From positions 62,001 to 126,000 of the forward strand of contig JAEYHZ010000030.1 in assembly GCA_023409265.1 (NCBI GenBank): a stretch of 64,000 bases of DNA, written 5' to 3'. The translations under genes and the position numbers were made by a program. The notes beneath the pieces are model-generated. The model ran no database searches. It was not told the origin of the DNA and saw only the letters and a program-made list of their open reading frames with translations. Positions 44,837 to 52,802 of this stretch are shown here, piece after piece. Position 1 is the stretch's first letter; each line of letters opens with the position of its first letter. Source of the stretch: Bacillota bacterium. GTDB lineage: Bacteria; Bacillota; Clostridia; Acetivibrionales; DSM-1351.

Positions 44837-45589
44837 TTACTTTTTTTCAACCTTTGATCCGCTATATCTTACCTTGCAGTAATCGGTTACAACATTGTTT
44901 ACCTCATTAACTGCTTTATTTCTCTTTATTAGTAAAAAAGCAGCTATACCTGTAATAATAAGGATTGCAGTTAACAATGTTATGATTGACCAAGGCTCAA
45001 GATGCAGCATACCACTTGCTACCTGGTAACTCCCTATAAGACCGAAGAAAATAAACGCTCCGGCTGATATTAGTTTAATTATTCTTTGAGGTATTCTTTT
45101 ACACATTACTACCCCTAAAATAATACCGATGCCATCAGCAATTAACATTCCGGTAGTAGTTCCTGCCAGGATGCCGACAGGATTTGCCGGGAATTTGGCA
45201 GCAAGAGCAATTGTTGCGAGTTGCGTTTTGTCACCCATTTCTGCAATAAAAAATGCTATTGCAACTGTAATAATTACACCAAACTTTGTTATCCTATTAA
45301 CTTCACCTTCCAGCTTTTCAACTCTTAAAGTCCATAATCCAAAGAATATGAAAGAAAGGGAAGCAATCGACTGTATCCAAATTTGGGCTGGCTCAAAACG
45401 AGTGATAAAATTTCCTATAACAACGGCTAAAGCGTGATTTAATACTGTGGCTATAAATACACCTGTTAATACTTTTGAGGCTTTGTACTTGGTAGCAAAT
45501 GCCATTGCCAATAATTGTGTCTTATCTCCCATTTCTGCGAGAACAACAGTCCCGGCTGCAAACAAGAAAGCAATTAAATTAGAATACAT
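44837..45589 (-). CDS. UPF0016/GDT1-family cation (Mn2+) exporter
   Basis: A 250-aa membrane protein of the UPF0016 (TMEM165/GDT1, bacterial MneA-like) family. The family's two E-x-G-D-K-[ST] motifs are present as E-M-G-D-K-T-Q-L, one in each half, with about six to seven membrane helices. Characterised members export Mn2+ or exchange Ca2+/H+. The yybP-ykoY Mn2+ riboswitch just upstream supports manganese export here. ATG 45589 is six bases from AAAGGATG; a further ATG at 45598 is in frame. Confidence 0.93.
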   Translation of the reverse strand: MYSNLIAFLFAAGTVVLAEMGDKTQLLAMAFATKYKASKVLTGVFIATVLNHALAVVIGNFITRFEPAQIWIQSIASLSFIFFGLWTLRVEKLEGEVNRITKFGVIITVAIAFFIAEMGDKTQLATIALAAKFPANPVGILAGTTTGMLIADGIGIILGVVMCKRIPQRIIKLISAGAFIFFGLIGSYQVASGMLHLEPWSIITLLTAILIITGIAAFLLIKRNKAVNEVNNVVTDYCKVRYSGSKVEKK

Positions 45590-45625
45590 TTTTTTCATCC
45601 TTTCGGTTTCGTATTATACAACGTA

Positions 45626-45671
45626 TAAAAAAAGACCTTTAACATAACCTCTCCGGAAGGGGTTATGTTAA
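45626..45671 (-). terminator. riboswitch-controlled terminator
   Basis: On the - strand TAACATAACCCCTTCCGGAG pairs with the following GGTTATGTTA, then a T7 run at 45627-45633. It directly follows the aptamer 3' strand, and shares the base-pairing region needed for ON/OFF switching of the UPF0016 gene. Confidence 0.88.
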
Positions 45672-45755
45672 AAGTCTCGTTACCATATCGGTACAAAGCC
45701 AGACGTATAAGCGTCAGTATGTTGACTTTGTATAATAAACTACTCCCTCTTAACA
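45671..45755 (-). promoter_or_regulatory. yybP-ykoY manganese riboswitch
   Basis: On the - strand the 5' strand GAGGGAGTAG, the CAAAGTCAACATACTGACGC segment, the following GTCTGG and CTTTG strand, and the closing ACGAGACTTTT match the yybP-ykoY aptamer layout. The family binds Mn2+ and turns genes on. The aptamer leads straight into a terminator hairpin and the UPF0016 exporter gene, the textbook arrangement. Confidence 0.88.
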
Positions 45756-45917
45756 CTAAAAAAGAATATATGTAGTATTTATCTACCAATCGATTATCTT
45801 AATAATGGTTTGATAGGTAAATATTTAGTGGTTAGTACTACCGAATACAAACGTTTCATTTGAAAATAGTTTGCTAACCTTTGTGGAGGGAGCTAATATT
45901 CAATTAAACAAAAAATC

Positions 45918-46121
45918 TTATTGTTTTAAACAGCTTTCCTGAGCATCGAATGTTAGAATATTTTGTCCTACGGACTGTAAGAAATTACCCAGTACATCGC
46001 GCTGACAACCAGTTATACCTTCAGCAAGAAATAAGGCGACTGCAGTTGCAAGCAAAGTAAGCTCACATGGACTCAGAGAAAAGAATCCGTTATTGCATGC
46101 GTTTTTTGAATTATTATCCAT
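45918..46121 (-). CDS. small DUF6774-like protein
   Basis: A 67-aa protein: polar start, then L-S-P-C-E-L-T-L-L-A-T-A-V-A-L-F-L-A-E-G-I and a second helix D-V-L-G-N-F-L-Q-S-V-G-Q-N. This pattern is typical of a small clostridial family I recall as DUF6774. AGAGGAATG precedes the ATG at 46121. Function unknown. Confidence 0.75.
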   Translation of the reverse strand: MDNNSKNACNNGFFSLSPCELTLLATAVALFLAEGITGCQRDVLGNFLQSVGQNILTFDAQESCLKQ

Positions 46122-46349
46122 ATATCATTCCTCTTTGATTAATAATTTCAATTAGTATATGTTATGCTGGAGAATATTAAAAAGTTAACAGCTAAACATA
46201 AAACTTTTAAAATGAATTATTTCTTACCTTTGTTGTTATTATCATGGTGATGACACATTGGTTTACTCGTGCAGATATTGTTGTATACCTGAAAGAATAG
46301 CCTCTGCTGTATTATCTCGAAATATTTTATCATTTCCTGGCGTTCAACT

Positions 46350-46385
46350 TAAAAAACTCAGGAAGAAAAGATCCTGAGCTTTTTA
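46350..46385 (-). terminator. terminator after the 34-aa microprotein gene
   Basis: On the - strand AAGCTCAGGA pairs with TCCTGAGTTTTTT (T-run 46351-46356). The + strand side also has a T-rich end, so it may act in both directions. Confidence 0.85.
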
Positions 46386-46402
46386 ATGTCTAAGCATTAA
46401 AA

Positions 46403-46507
46403 TTAACAACTGTGATCATTGCGTCCGCAGAAGCAGAAAAGTAAAATAAGAATAATTATAATTACAAAGATCATATTGTCATCAGAACCGCCAAAACAGC
46501 CTCCCAT
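46403..46507 (-). CDS. 34-aa Gly/Cys-rich membrane microprotein (YjcZ-like)
   Basis: Frame of 34 codons reading M-G-G-C-F-G-G-S-D-D-N, then one very hydrophobic helix (I-F-V-I-I-I-I-L-I-L-L-F), then C-F-C-G-R-N-D-H-S-C. AAGGAG lies ten bases before the ATG and a good terminator follows the stop. This matches the small Gly-rich single-helix YjcZ-type proteins linked to sporulation in Firmicutes, by recall of layout. Four cysteines flank the helix. Confidence 0.72.
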   Translation of the reverse strand: MGGCFGGSDDNMIFVIIIILILLFCFCGRNDHSC

Positions 46508-46751
46508 GCTTATACACTCCTTCCTTAAAAATAAATTTATGATCCCAAGCAAGGTACAAATTTTGTGTATAGATTCAATATAAATAGGAATTACTTGGCT
46601 AATATTATGATATTCACTATGAATTTATTGGTTACAATCAGAAAAAAATAAGCAACATGATATCATTTTTGATATAGTTTGCTTAATTTTCATCCATAAA
46701 ACTGTGAAAGGATGAGCTTTCGGCAGTTCATGTATTTACCGCTTATTACAT

Positions 46752-46777
46752 TAAATTTAGCATGAAAATGCCGATAA
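46752..46777 (+). promoter_or_regulatory. sigma28-like promoter in an intergenic region
   Basis: TAAA (46752-46755), 14 bases, then GCCGATAA (46770-46777) matches the sigma28/SigD consensus (TAAA, N14-16, GCCGATAT) at all but the last base. The sigma28 gene is in this window. The site sits in a 584-bp stretch without a + strand ORF and points to a terminator at about 47081. Confidence 0.6.
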
Positions 46778-46784
46778 TGTTTGG

Positions 46785-47113
46785 TCTTAAGAGTGTAACC
46801 TCTTTTCAGAAAAGTAACATAATATTATAACATGGTTAGGAATATACAATAAAATTTTTTGAGATATGTATTAACCGAAGGATGTATATGTATCGGTAGA
46901 AAAATAAAGGTGTGTTGCAGCAAAAAAATAAACGCTTAATATAAGATAGAGCACACCAATTAGACATGAGTGTATCCTAATATTTAAAATATCTAGCGCT
47001 TAAGGACATTGTAGAATCTATTAGAAAAAGTTAGCCCTTTTATTTAATTCCTTTTTTAAATATTATATTGCCTGGATGTTTACTACCCTGGCTAAACCAA
47101 ACCAGGGCTTTTT
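46785..47113 (+). ncRNA. candidate sigma28-dependent small RNA
   Basis: From the expected start (about 46785) to the terminator (47081-47113) no + strand frame longer than a few codons with a ribosome site is seen. Possible stems include GGTGTG (about 46909) with CACACC (about 46952). This candidate rests on promoter plus terminator only and is antisense to the 3' end of the 56-aa gene. Confidence 0.35.
47081..47113 (+). terminator. Rho-independent terminator, + strand
   Basis: CCCTGG pairs with CCAGGG around CTAAACCAAA, followed by CTTTTTTT. It points in the + direction, opposite to the 56-aa gene whose stop it overlaps, so it must end some other transcript. Confidence 0.85.
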
Positions 47114-47262
47114 TTATAATCTAAATATCCATGATTTGATAAGAATTCAATCTTTGATCTTACCATATCATTATATTGTTCCTGAGTTATTTTTCCACTT
47201 TCTTTACAGTTTTCGGCTAGTTTAAGGAATTTAATACAGCAATCCACGATTAGTTCTTCCAT
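47092..47262 (-). CDS. small acidic protein of unknown function
   Basis: A 56-aa helical protein beginning M-E-E-L-I-V-D-C-C-I-K-F-L-K-L-A, with I-T-Q-E-Q-Y-N-D-M further on. ATG 47262 is six bases after GAGGTG; the frame is open to 47295. Short proteins of this type occur in many clostridia without known role. Its 3' end lies in a + strand terminator. Confidence 0.65.
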   Translation of the reverse strand: MEELIVDCCIKFLKLAENCKESGKITQEQYNDMVRSKIEFLSNHGYLDYKKSPGLV

Positions 47263-47570
47263 ATCCATCACCTCTATATACCAATAAAATATCATAACTT
47301 GTAATAAATGTAAATATTTGATTGGATTTTATAAGAAAAAATATCTATTAAATAAATCAAGCAATAATAACAATGGGGAACTTATTCCATTTGAATAAGT
47401 TCTTATCTAGCAATAAATCCTGAAAATACAAACGTCATTAGTCACTCCCGCTTCATAGCTGGATTTGATAGAGCTTCCACTGTCTATTATTGTAAAAAGA
47501 TATATTTAGAGATTCTCAATTTGTGTATATATTCGAATTTAAATGGGAGTTGGTCTATGAGTTAGAATTA

Positions 47571-47607
47571 TTACACATATTTTTTACAAATATTAAAAAA
47601 TGTGTAA
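47571..47607. promoter_or_regulatory. inverted repeat upstream of agrB
   Basis: TTACACAT (47571-47578) and ATGTGTAA (47600-47607) form a symmetric site with AT-rich inner arms, about 115 bases before the agrB ATG. A TATAAT-like box lies between, near 47688. It could be an operator or a weak terminator. The rest of the 460-bp gap holds another inverted repeat (AACTTATTC/GAATAAGTT at about 47379-47401) and no ORF with a site. Confidence 0.4.
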
Positions 47608-47722
47608 GTACATTAGTAGAAAGAGCAAATTTTTAGAAAAAATGCTATCATTTAAAAAAAATATATGGATTATTTTATAAAAATAGTATATAATGGAGTA
47701 AATTGTAATAGGTGGTGGTTAT

Positions 47723-48307
47723 ATGTTAAGTAGGATCACTAAGAAGATTACAGATGAAATACTTGTCACAGTACCCGGTATTTCGGAGGAAAAAGCCGAG
47801 GAAATTGATTATGGACTTTATATGGCTTTTTCAGATGGGCTGAAGCTTATAGCAGTTTTACTTACTGCATACATAGTAGGGCAGTTTAATTATGCACTTG
47901 TTGCAGTCATTGTATTTTCAGTTAACAAATCTTATTTTGGTGGCATTCATGCCAAAACTCAAATTGGTTGTGTAGTTACTCATTTTTCTTTTATATTTGG
48001 TACTATTTACTTATCACATTTTATAAAGTTTGGTTTTTTAAATGTTGTTCTATTCGTTATATCAGGTATTTTGGTGTACCTGTATGCTCCGGCAGATTTA
48101 ACATCAAAGCCAATTTTGACTGAAAAAAGATGGAAAGAGTTAAGGATAAAGGGAAGTATAGTTTTAATATTATGTTTTTTGATTTCCATATTTGCACCTA
48201 GGGTATACTCCAATGTTATTTCAATAATTACACTTATTACTACAGTAAATCTTACACCGGTGGTGTATAAAATAACAAAGAATAGGAAGGGTGGGTATTT
48301 GAAATGA
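47723..48307 (+). CDS. agrB: AgrB-type autoinducer-processing protease
   Basis: Membrane cysteine protease that cuts and cyclises the AgrD peptide. It is 194 aa with about five to six membrane helices. The catalytic pair is visible as His76 in G-G-I-H-A-K-T and Cys83 in I-G-C, the same spacing as in known AgrB proteins. AGGTGGTGG precedes the ATG. Its stop overlaps the ATG of agrD. Confidence 0.93.
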   Translation: MLSRITKKITDEILVTVPGISEEKAEEIDYGLYMAFSDGLKLIAVLLTAYIVGQFNYALVAVIVFSVNKSYFGGIHAKTQIGCVVTHFSFIFGTIYLSHFIKFGFLNVVLFVISGILVYLYAPADLTSKPILTEKRWKELRIKGSIVLILCFLISIFAPRVYSNVISIITLITTVNLTPVVYKITKNRKGGYLK

Positions 48308-48441
48308 AAGGATCAAAAATTAGGTTGATTGTAATGACTGTTCTATCTTTGGTTGGAGTTTTTGCGGCTACCGCTTCGGCCGGAGCATGTTGGGTAATAT
48401 CTTTCTATCAAAAAGAATGCCCAAAATCGTTACTTAAATAA
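48304..48441 (+). CDS. agrD: AgrD-type cyclic peptide autoinducer precursor
   Basis: A 45-aa frame overlapping the agrB stop (ATGA). The N-terminal amphipathic/hydrophobic helix (about 6-26) is followed by A-G-A-C-W-V-I-S-F-Y-Q-K-E-C-P-K-S-L-L-K. The single core Cys (Cys29), aromatic residues after it and the Y-Q-x-E-x-P-K-S-L tail match clostridial AgrD precursors. The mature ring probably starts at Cys29; its last residue cannot be read from sequence. Confidence 0.88.
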   Translation: MKGSKIRLIVMTVLSLVGVFAATASAGACWVISFYQKECPKSLLK

Positions 48442-48452
48442 AATCAAAAAAT

Positions 48453-48478
48453 AAAAAAAGGCTATATGCCTTTTTTTA
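48453..48478. terminator. bidirectional terminator between agrD and the kinase gene
   Basis: AAAAAAAGGC and GCCTTTTTTT flank a short TATAT loop. It serves agrBD on + and the kinase gene on -; the kinase stop codon lies inside it. Confidence 0.88.
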
Positions 48479-49766
48479 TTTTTAGTATTTGGGTAAAAAT
48501 CATGTTCTCATTATCAAAATTTATGAGATTAGTTATGTTATCATATTTGCTCAGAATTTTTTCTACTATACATAAGCCATGTCCTCTGTCAGTACCCTTG
48601 GTTGAATATCCGTCAATTTTAATTCTGTTAATATCGGGTATAGTTTCGCAGCTGTTATTAATGGTAATATCTATACTCTCATCGCTGCTTTCCAACACCA
48701 TTTCAACCTCTTTATTATCACTTACCGATGCCGCTTCTATTGCATTATCCAGATAAATTCCTATAATTTCACAAAGTTCGGATATTTTTACATTAGGGAT
48801 AGAATCAATTTCACCAATTGTTTTTAAGTTGAATTGTAAACCTGATTTCTGTGCATAATCCTTTTTAGAGGATATAAGGCCAAAGAGTCCGGCATTTTTA
48901 ATATCACAGATTGAAGTGTCCACAATATTATCTGTTGTATTAAAAATTTCGTTTATATATGAGGAGGCCTGATCGTATTTTTTCATTTTAATCATTGCAG
49001 AAATAACTGTCAGATGATTGGCCTGGTCGTGTTTAAATCTTCTTAAATCCTGTATCACAAGTCCCAGGGATTCGTTGTAAAAGGCCTGCTGTTTTTCTTC
49101 TTCAACTTTCATTTCATATTTGTGGAAACTGTTTATATACCAAATTGATATAATTAAATAAATAACAGACAGTAAAAGAGTTGCTGAAAAGGCTATGGGA
49201 TCAAAGCTGAAAATATAATGAAGACCAGCATTTAAGGCCATAATTAAAAATGTAATAGATAATAAGAAACCTACTGGCTTAAGATTTTTAACTTGGCTAA
49301 TTTTTTTAGCAAATGGAGTGAGGAATACAATAATAGAAGCAATAATGTAAATTAATAAATTCATTATTACAAATAAAACCATATTACTTGAAATAACATC
49401 AGGAGTAACATTAACACTAGAGAATAACGCAAATATTAGAGGGGCTATAAAATTTCCAATTGAAACAGACAGAATAATTGTGCAAAACGATAATACAGCC
49501 TTTACGATGCTTGTTTTCAGTAAATATTTTATAACAATTATACTAATCAATAAAATAAAAAATGACCTTAAAAATTGTAGATTACCTGGAAGATACTTCA
49601 TACATAGTGTAGATAATAGTCCATTTGAGACACCGAATAAAGTAATAAATACATAAAGCCTGGTACCTTTGGTTACAATATTCAAATTTGATTTCAAGAA
49701 AAAATGTACCAAATATGCTGTGATCATTGCAAATAGTGTATTAACAACCATCAATTGTATAAACAC
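48462..49766 (-). CDS. AgrC-like GHKL sensor histidine kinase
   Basis: A 434-aa sensor: about six membrane helices (about 1-215) typical of peptide-sensing kinases, then a dimerisation segment with probable phosphoacceptor His246 (R-F-K-H-D-Q-A-N-H-L). A GHKL ATPase domain follows, with N-box E-I-I-G-I-Y-L-D-N-A-I-E-A and G-boxes G-Y-S-T-K-G-T-D-R-G-H-G-L. It starts at GTG 49766 after AGGAG. It is the likely receptor of the AgrD peptide, facing agrBD. No AgrA-type regulator is nearby. Confidence 0.88.
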   Translation of the reverse strand: MFIQLMVVNTLFAMITAYLVHFFLKSNLNIVTKGTRLYVFITLFGVSNGLLSTLCMKYLPGNLQFLRSFFILLISIIVIKYLLKTSIVKAVLSFCTIILSVSIGNFIAPLIFALFSSVNVTPDVISSNMVLFVIMNLLIYIIASIIVFLTPFAKKISQVKNLKPVGFLLSITFLIMALNAGLHYIFSFDPIAFSATLLLSVIYLIISIWYINSFHKYEMKVEEEKQQAFYNESLGLVIQDLRRFKHDQANHLTVISAMIKMKKYDQASSYINEIFNTTDNIVDTSICDIKNAGLFGLISSKKDYAQKSGLQFNLKTIGEIDSIPNVKISELCEIIGIYLDNAIEAASVSDNKEVEMVLESSDESIDITINNSCETIPDINRIKIDGYSTKGTDRGHGLCIVEKILSKYDNITNLINFDNENMIFTQILKIKKGI

Positions 49767-50047
49767 AAATTTTTCTCCTAATACCTTTTAATCGTATTAC
49801 TAAGGATTTAGTTCAAATATACTTTGTTGCAACAACATAAAACAGGTTTATAAAATTTTTCCAATTATATTATTATAATATAACAATTTCAATAAAATTA
49901 CAATATTCGCCATAAAAACAAATTAAATAGTCTTTTAGTACTATTATTTTATAGATACATAATGGTAGAATAAATAAGTAAAAAATATCAAAGAAAATTC
50001 TGGATAGACATATTTATCTTTAATAAACATATTTAGAGGTGAAATAT

Positions 50048-50827
50048 ATGATACTAGGTGCTTTACAAATGAATGTGATAAAAGATGACAAGGCAAGCAA
50101 TTTAGACACTGTTCAAAGGCTAATAATCAGCCCCGTGGATTTGGTAGTGCTTCCGGAACTATTTTCTACAGGTTATTTTTTTGATTCAGGTGATAAATTA
50201 ATGGAAATTGCAGAAGAAATACCAAACGGATATACAACTGACAGACTGACAGAAATAGCAAAGGCAGCAAACTGTCACCTGGTTGGAGCCATTGTAGAAA
50301 AGGAAGAAGGTAAACTTTACATAACAGCTGTATTGGCTGGTCCCAACGGGTATGTAGGAAAACAAAGAAAAAGGCATCTGACGGATCATGAAACCAAGTA
50401 CTTCACCCCTGGTGATAGTTCTGAGGTATTCAATATTTTGGACTGCAGAGTTGGTATGCTAATCTGCTTCGAAGGCTGGTTCCCCGAAAGTTCAAGAGAA
50501 TTAACGGTTAGAGGAGCTCAGATAATCTGTCATTCCATGCTCACATGTCAGCAGAAAACCATGGACATTATGAGAGTCCGTGCTATCGAGAACAAGGTCT
50601 TTATGGTGGTAGCAAACAGTATAAGTACCGAGATGTTTGACAATAACTCAATAACGTTCAGAGGTGATAGCAGAGTTATTGACTTCAATGGAAATATTCT
50701 GATAAATGCAGGAAAAGAGGAAAAACTTATATCGGCTGAAGTTGATGAGAAAGCTGCCAGTCTTAAGGATCTGGAGGATTGCAGAGATCTGGTCTATGAA
50801 ATCAAAAAGCATGGGTTTTATAGTTAA
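50048..50827 (+). CDS. carbon-nitrogen hydrolase (nitrilase superfamily)
   Basis: A 259-aa amidohydrolase with the Glu-Lys-Cys triad: Glu37 (L-P-E-L-F), Lys108 (Q-R-K-R-H-L) and Cys140 (M-L-I-C-F-E-G-W). The superfamily hydrolyses amides such as N-carbamoyl or omega-amides; the substrate is not clear from motifs. ATG 50048 follows GAGGTG; a GTG at 50039 is in frame. It is a single gene with its own terminator. Confidence 0.9.
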   Translation: MILGALQMNVIKDDKASNLDTVQRLIISPVDLVVLPELFSTGYFFDSGDKLMEIAEEIPNGYTTDRLTEIAKAANCHLVGAIVEKEEGKLYITAVLAGPNGYVGKQRKRHLTDHETKYFTPGDSSEVFNILDCRVGMLICFEGWFPESSRELTVRGAQIICHSMLTCQQKTMDIMRVRAIENKVFMVVANSISTEMFDNNSITFRGDSRVIDFNGNILINAGKEEKLISAEVDEKAASLKDLEDCRDLVYEIKKHGFYS

Positions 50828-50841
50828 AATCTTAAAGAAGC

Positions 50842-50881
50842 AAAGCGGAAGTTACTACTTTTAGTAAACTCCGCTTTTTTA
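50842..50881 (+). terminator. terminator after the nitrilase-family gene
   Basis: AAAGCGGAAGTTACTA pairs with TAGTAAACTCCGCTTTTTT. The stem is long and the T-run is at 50875-50880. Confidence 0.92.
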
Positions 50882-50925
50882 TTTGAAGTTTTTTGAATTT
50901 GGACAGCTTTGGCTAAGATATAAAC

Positions 50926-50980
50926 AAACTTTTATAAGATATGTTTATAAATATTAAAAACTTTTATAAATATGTTGACA
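50926..50980 (+). promoter_or_regulatory. direct repeats and -35 upstream of the DUF2087 regulator
   Basis: Two near-identical about 19-bp direct repeats, AAACTTTTATAAGATATGTT (50926-50945) and AAACTTTTATAAATATGTT (50958-50976), run into a TTGACA at 50975-50980. A repeated TACTAATA lies in the -10 region. It looks like a regulated promoter for the 51091 gene. Confidence 0.45.
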
Positions 50981-51090
50981 GTTACGGTAAACAAGTACTA
51001 ATATACTAATATAGCAATGGATAATATTGAGTTATGTGTACAAATGGAAAGTTAAAGGTAGTAATTTACTGGAACAAGGGGTGCTGGATT

Positions 51091-51861
51091 ATGATGGACA
51101 AAATAATGACTATGACTGTAGAAGAAATTAAAAGCGGCTATACATTTAATATCCAGAAAGATAGTTATAAGTGCAATATCTGTGGCAGAGAGTTTGAAAA
51201 AGAAGAGATATTCCAGGCAGGCGGAAGGTTTTTCAACGCTGCACGAATGGTAAAAATTCATATTAAGGAAGAACACCAAAATATGTTGGAGCTATTAACC
51301 TCTAACGATAAAAAATATACCGGAATAACAGAAAACCAAAAAGAATTGCTGGATATGATTTATTCCGGTTTGACTGATAATGAGATCGCCAAAAAGACAG
51401 GTGTAGCACCAGCAACAATACGTCATCAGAGATTTGTTTTTCGTGAGAAAGCAAAACAAGCCAAGTTGTATCTTGCAATTTATGAACTGGCAATGGAAGG
51501 AATACCGAAGGATAAAGCTGATACTAAGGATAAAAATGAAATTGTTGATATTCACACCGGTGCAAAAATGGTCGATGACAGATATATTGTAACCAAGGCT
51601 GAAGAGGAAAAAATTCTTGAAGCAATGTTTACTTCGCTCTCCCCGCTAAAATTAAAAGTATTTTCAAGTAAGGAGAAGAAAAAAATAGTTACCCTTAAAA
51701 AAATATCAGAGCAGTTTGAAAGAAACAGGCGCTATTCAGAAAAAGAAATAAACAATGTTCTTAAAGAAATTTACGATGATTTTGCAACCTTAAGACGATA
51801 TTTGATTGAGTATGGGTTCATGGAAAGAACCAACGATTGTAAGGAGTATTGGTTAGCTTGA
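51091..51861 (+). CDS. HTH regulator with zinc finger and DUF2087 domain
   Basis: A 256-aa protein. A C2H2-like zinc motif (C-N-I-C-G ... H-I-K-E-E-H) is at about residues 23-60. A LuxR-like helix-turn-helix follows (L-L-D-M-I-Y-S-G-L-T-D-N-E-I-A-K-K-T-G), and a C-terminal DUF2087 domain ends F-A-T-L-R-R-Y-L-I-E-Y-G-F-M-E-R. ATG 51091 follows AAGGGGTG. It probably regulates transcription; a second, free DUF2087 protein follows. Confidence 0.82.
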   Translation: MMDKIMTMTVEEIKSGYTFNIQKDSYKCNICGREFEKEEIFQAGGRFFNAARMVKIHIKEEHQNMLELLTSNDKKYTGITENQKELLDMIYSGLTDNEIAKKTGVAPATIRHQRFVFREKAKQAKLYLAIYELAMEGIPKDKADTKDKNEIVDIHTGAKMVDDRYIVTKAEEEKILEAMFTSLSPLKLKVFSSKEKKKIVTLKKISEQFERNRRYSEKEINNVLKEIYDDFATLRRYLIEYGFMERTNDCKEYWLA

Positions 51862-52021
51862 AGGACTTTAGTCGAAAAGTTATGCACGACTGCCTGTTTG
51901 CCGGGCAAACAAATGGCAGGTGCAATAAAATAAATTTAGCCCTATAAAAAAGCATTGAAAAAAATTTTTGTGTGCCCGATGGGACAATTCATTTGGCACA
52001 TTGGGGGTATGGGAGGTTAAA

Positions 52022-52309
52022 ATGAAGAATGATATTGATAAGTATTTAGATGATAAGGGCAGGATAAAAATTTGGCCGGCAAAAATTGAAAGGAAAAAAG
52101 AAGTACTGGAATACCTTTCTACCAAGTTTGATTATGCGAAGTTCTATACTGAAAAGGAAGTTAACAGTATAATTGATAATTGGCATACATTTAACGACTA
52201 TTTTTTACTGAGACGGGGACTCGTTGATCACAAGCTGCTGTCCCGTACCAGAAATGGAGCTCAGTACTGGAGAGAAGGGCAATTTACTCCAAATACTATT
52301 GGACACTGA
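52022..52309 (+). CDS. stand-alone DUF2087 protein
   Basis: A 95-aa DUF2087 domain: I-K-I-W-P-A-K-I-E-R-K-K-E-V-L-E-Y-L start, Y-T-E-K-E-V-N-S-I-I-D, and R-R-G-L-V-D end. It has no HTH. ATG 52022 follows GGGAGG. The same domain ends the upstream gene, so the two probably share a partner or ligand. An acetyltransferase fragment overlaps its stop. Confidence 0.82.
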   Translation: MKNDIDKYLDDKGRIKIWPAKIERKKEVLEYLSTKFDYAKFYTEKEVNSIIDNWHTFNDYFLLRRGLVDHKLLSRTRNGAQYWREGQFTPNTIGH

Positions 52310-52503
52310 AAATAGTCAGCGAGTATTACAGGTTTTCAGGCTTTGATGAAATAAGGCTTGCAGTTTCATTAAAGAACTTAGCCGGTCTCAAATTCTGGCA
52401 TAAATGCGGCTTTGATAAAATAACCTCTGTAACTGCACCGGAGGGTTTTAACTACGACAGCTATGGATGTCTGGAATTAAAGAAATCTTTAATTTCCTTC
52501 TAA
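52306..52503 (+). pseudogene. GNAT acetyltransferase C-terminal remnant
   Basis: The frame after the DUF2087 gene reads R-L-A-V-S-L-K-N-L-A-G-L-K-F-W-H-K-C-G-F-D-K-I and ends with a tail of about 30 residues and TAA at 52501. N-x-x-G-L-x-F-W-x-K-x-G-F is the typical final part of GNAT acetyltransferases. There is no start or acetyl-CoA loop. It is out of frame with the DUF2087 gene, so a deletion probably joined them. Confidence 0.75.
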
Positions 52504-52633
52504 GCAGGTGAAATAGAAGTGTAAATTACACAATTTATTATATTTACAAGCTCAAATTTTTTTAAAATTTTTTCTACTTTAGTGTATTGAAATATGAAAA
52601 ATATAAGTATATAATTATGTTAATAGAATATTT

Positions 52634-52780
52634 CGTTAGGTGAGGTTCCTATACAGATATATGCTGCTGCCCGGAAACATCGAGAGATGCCAATGGGTCA
52701 ACAGGTACTACCGAAATAAGGTTTTACTTAATGTAGCTGGGTTATCCAAAGCTGTATAGTGCTAAAACTCAACGAGTGAA
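52634..52780 (+). promoter_or_regulatory. M-box (ykoK) magnesium riboswitch
   Basis: The sequence follows the M-box consensus closely: CGTTAGGTGAGGTTCCTAT, GCTGCTGCCCGG, GATGCCAATGGGTCAACAGG, ATAAGG, AATGTAGCTGGG, and GTGCTAAA before AACGAGTGAAG. The family senses Mg2+ and usually turns off Mg2+ uptake genes. It precedes corA by about 270 bases. Confidence 0.95.
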
Positions 52781-52802
52781 GGTGTTTTTTTATGCTCAAA
52801 AT

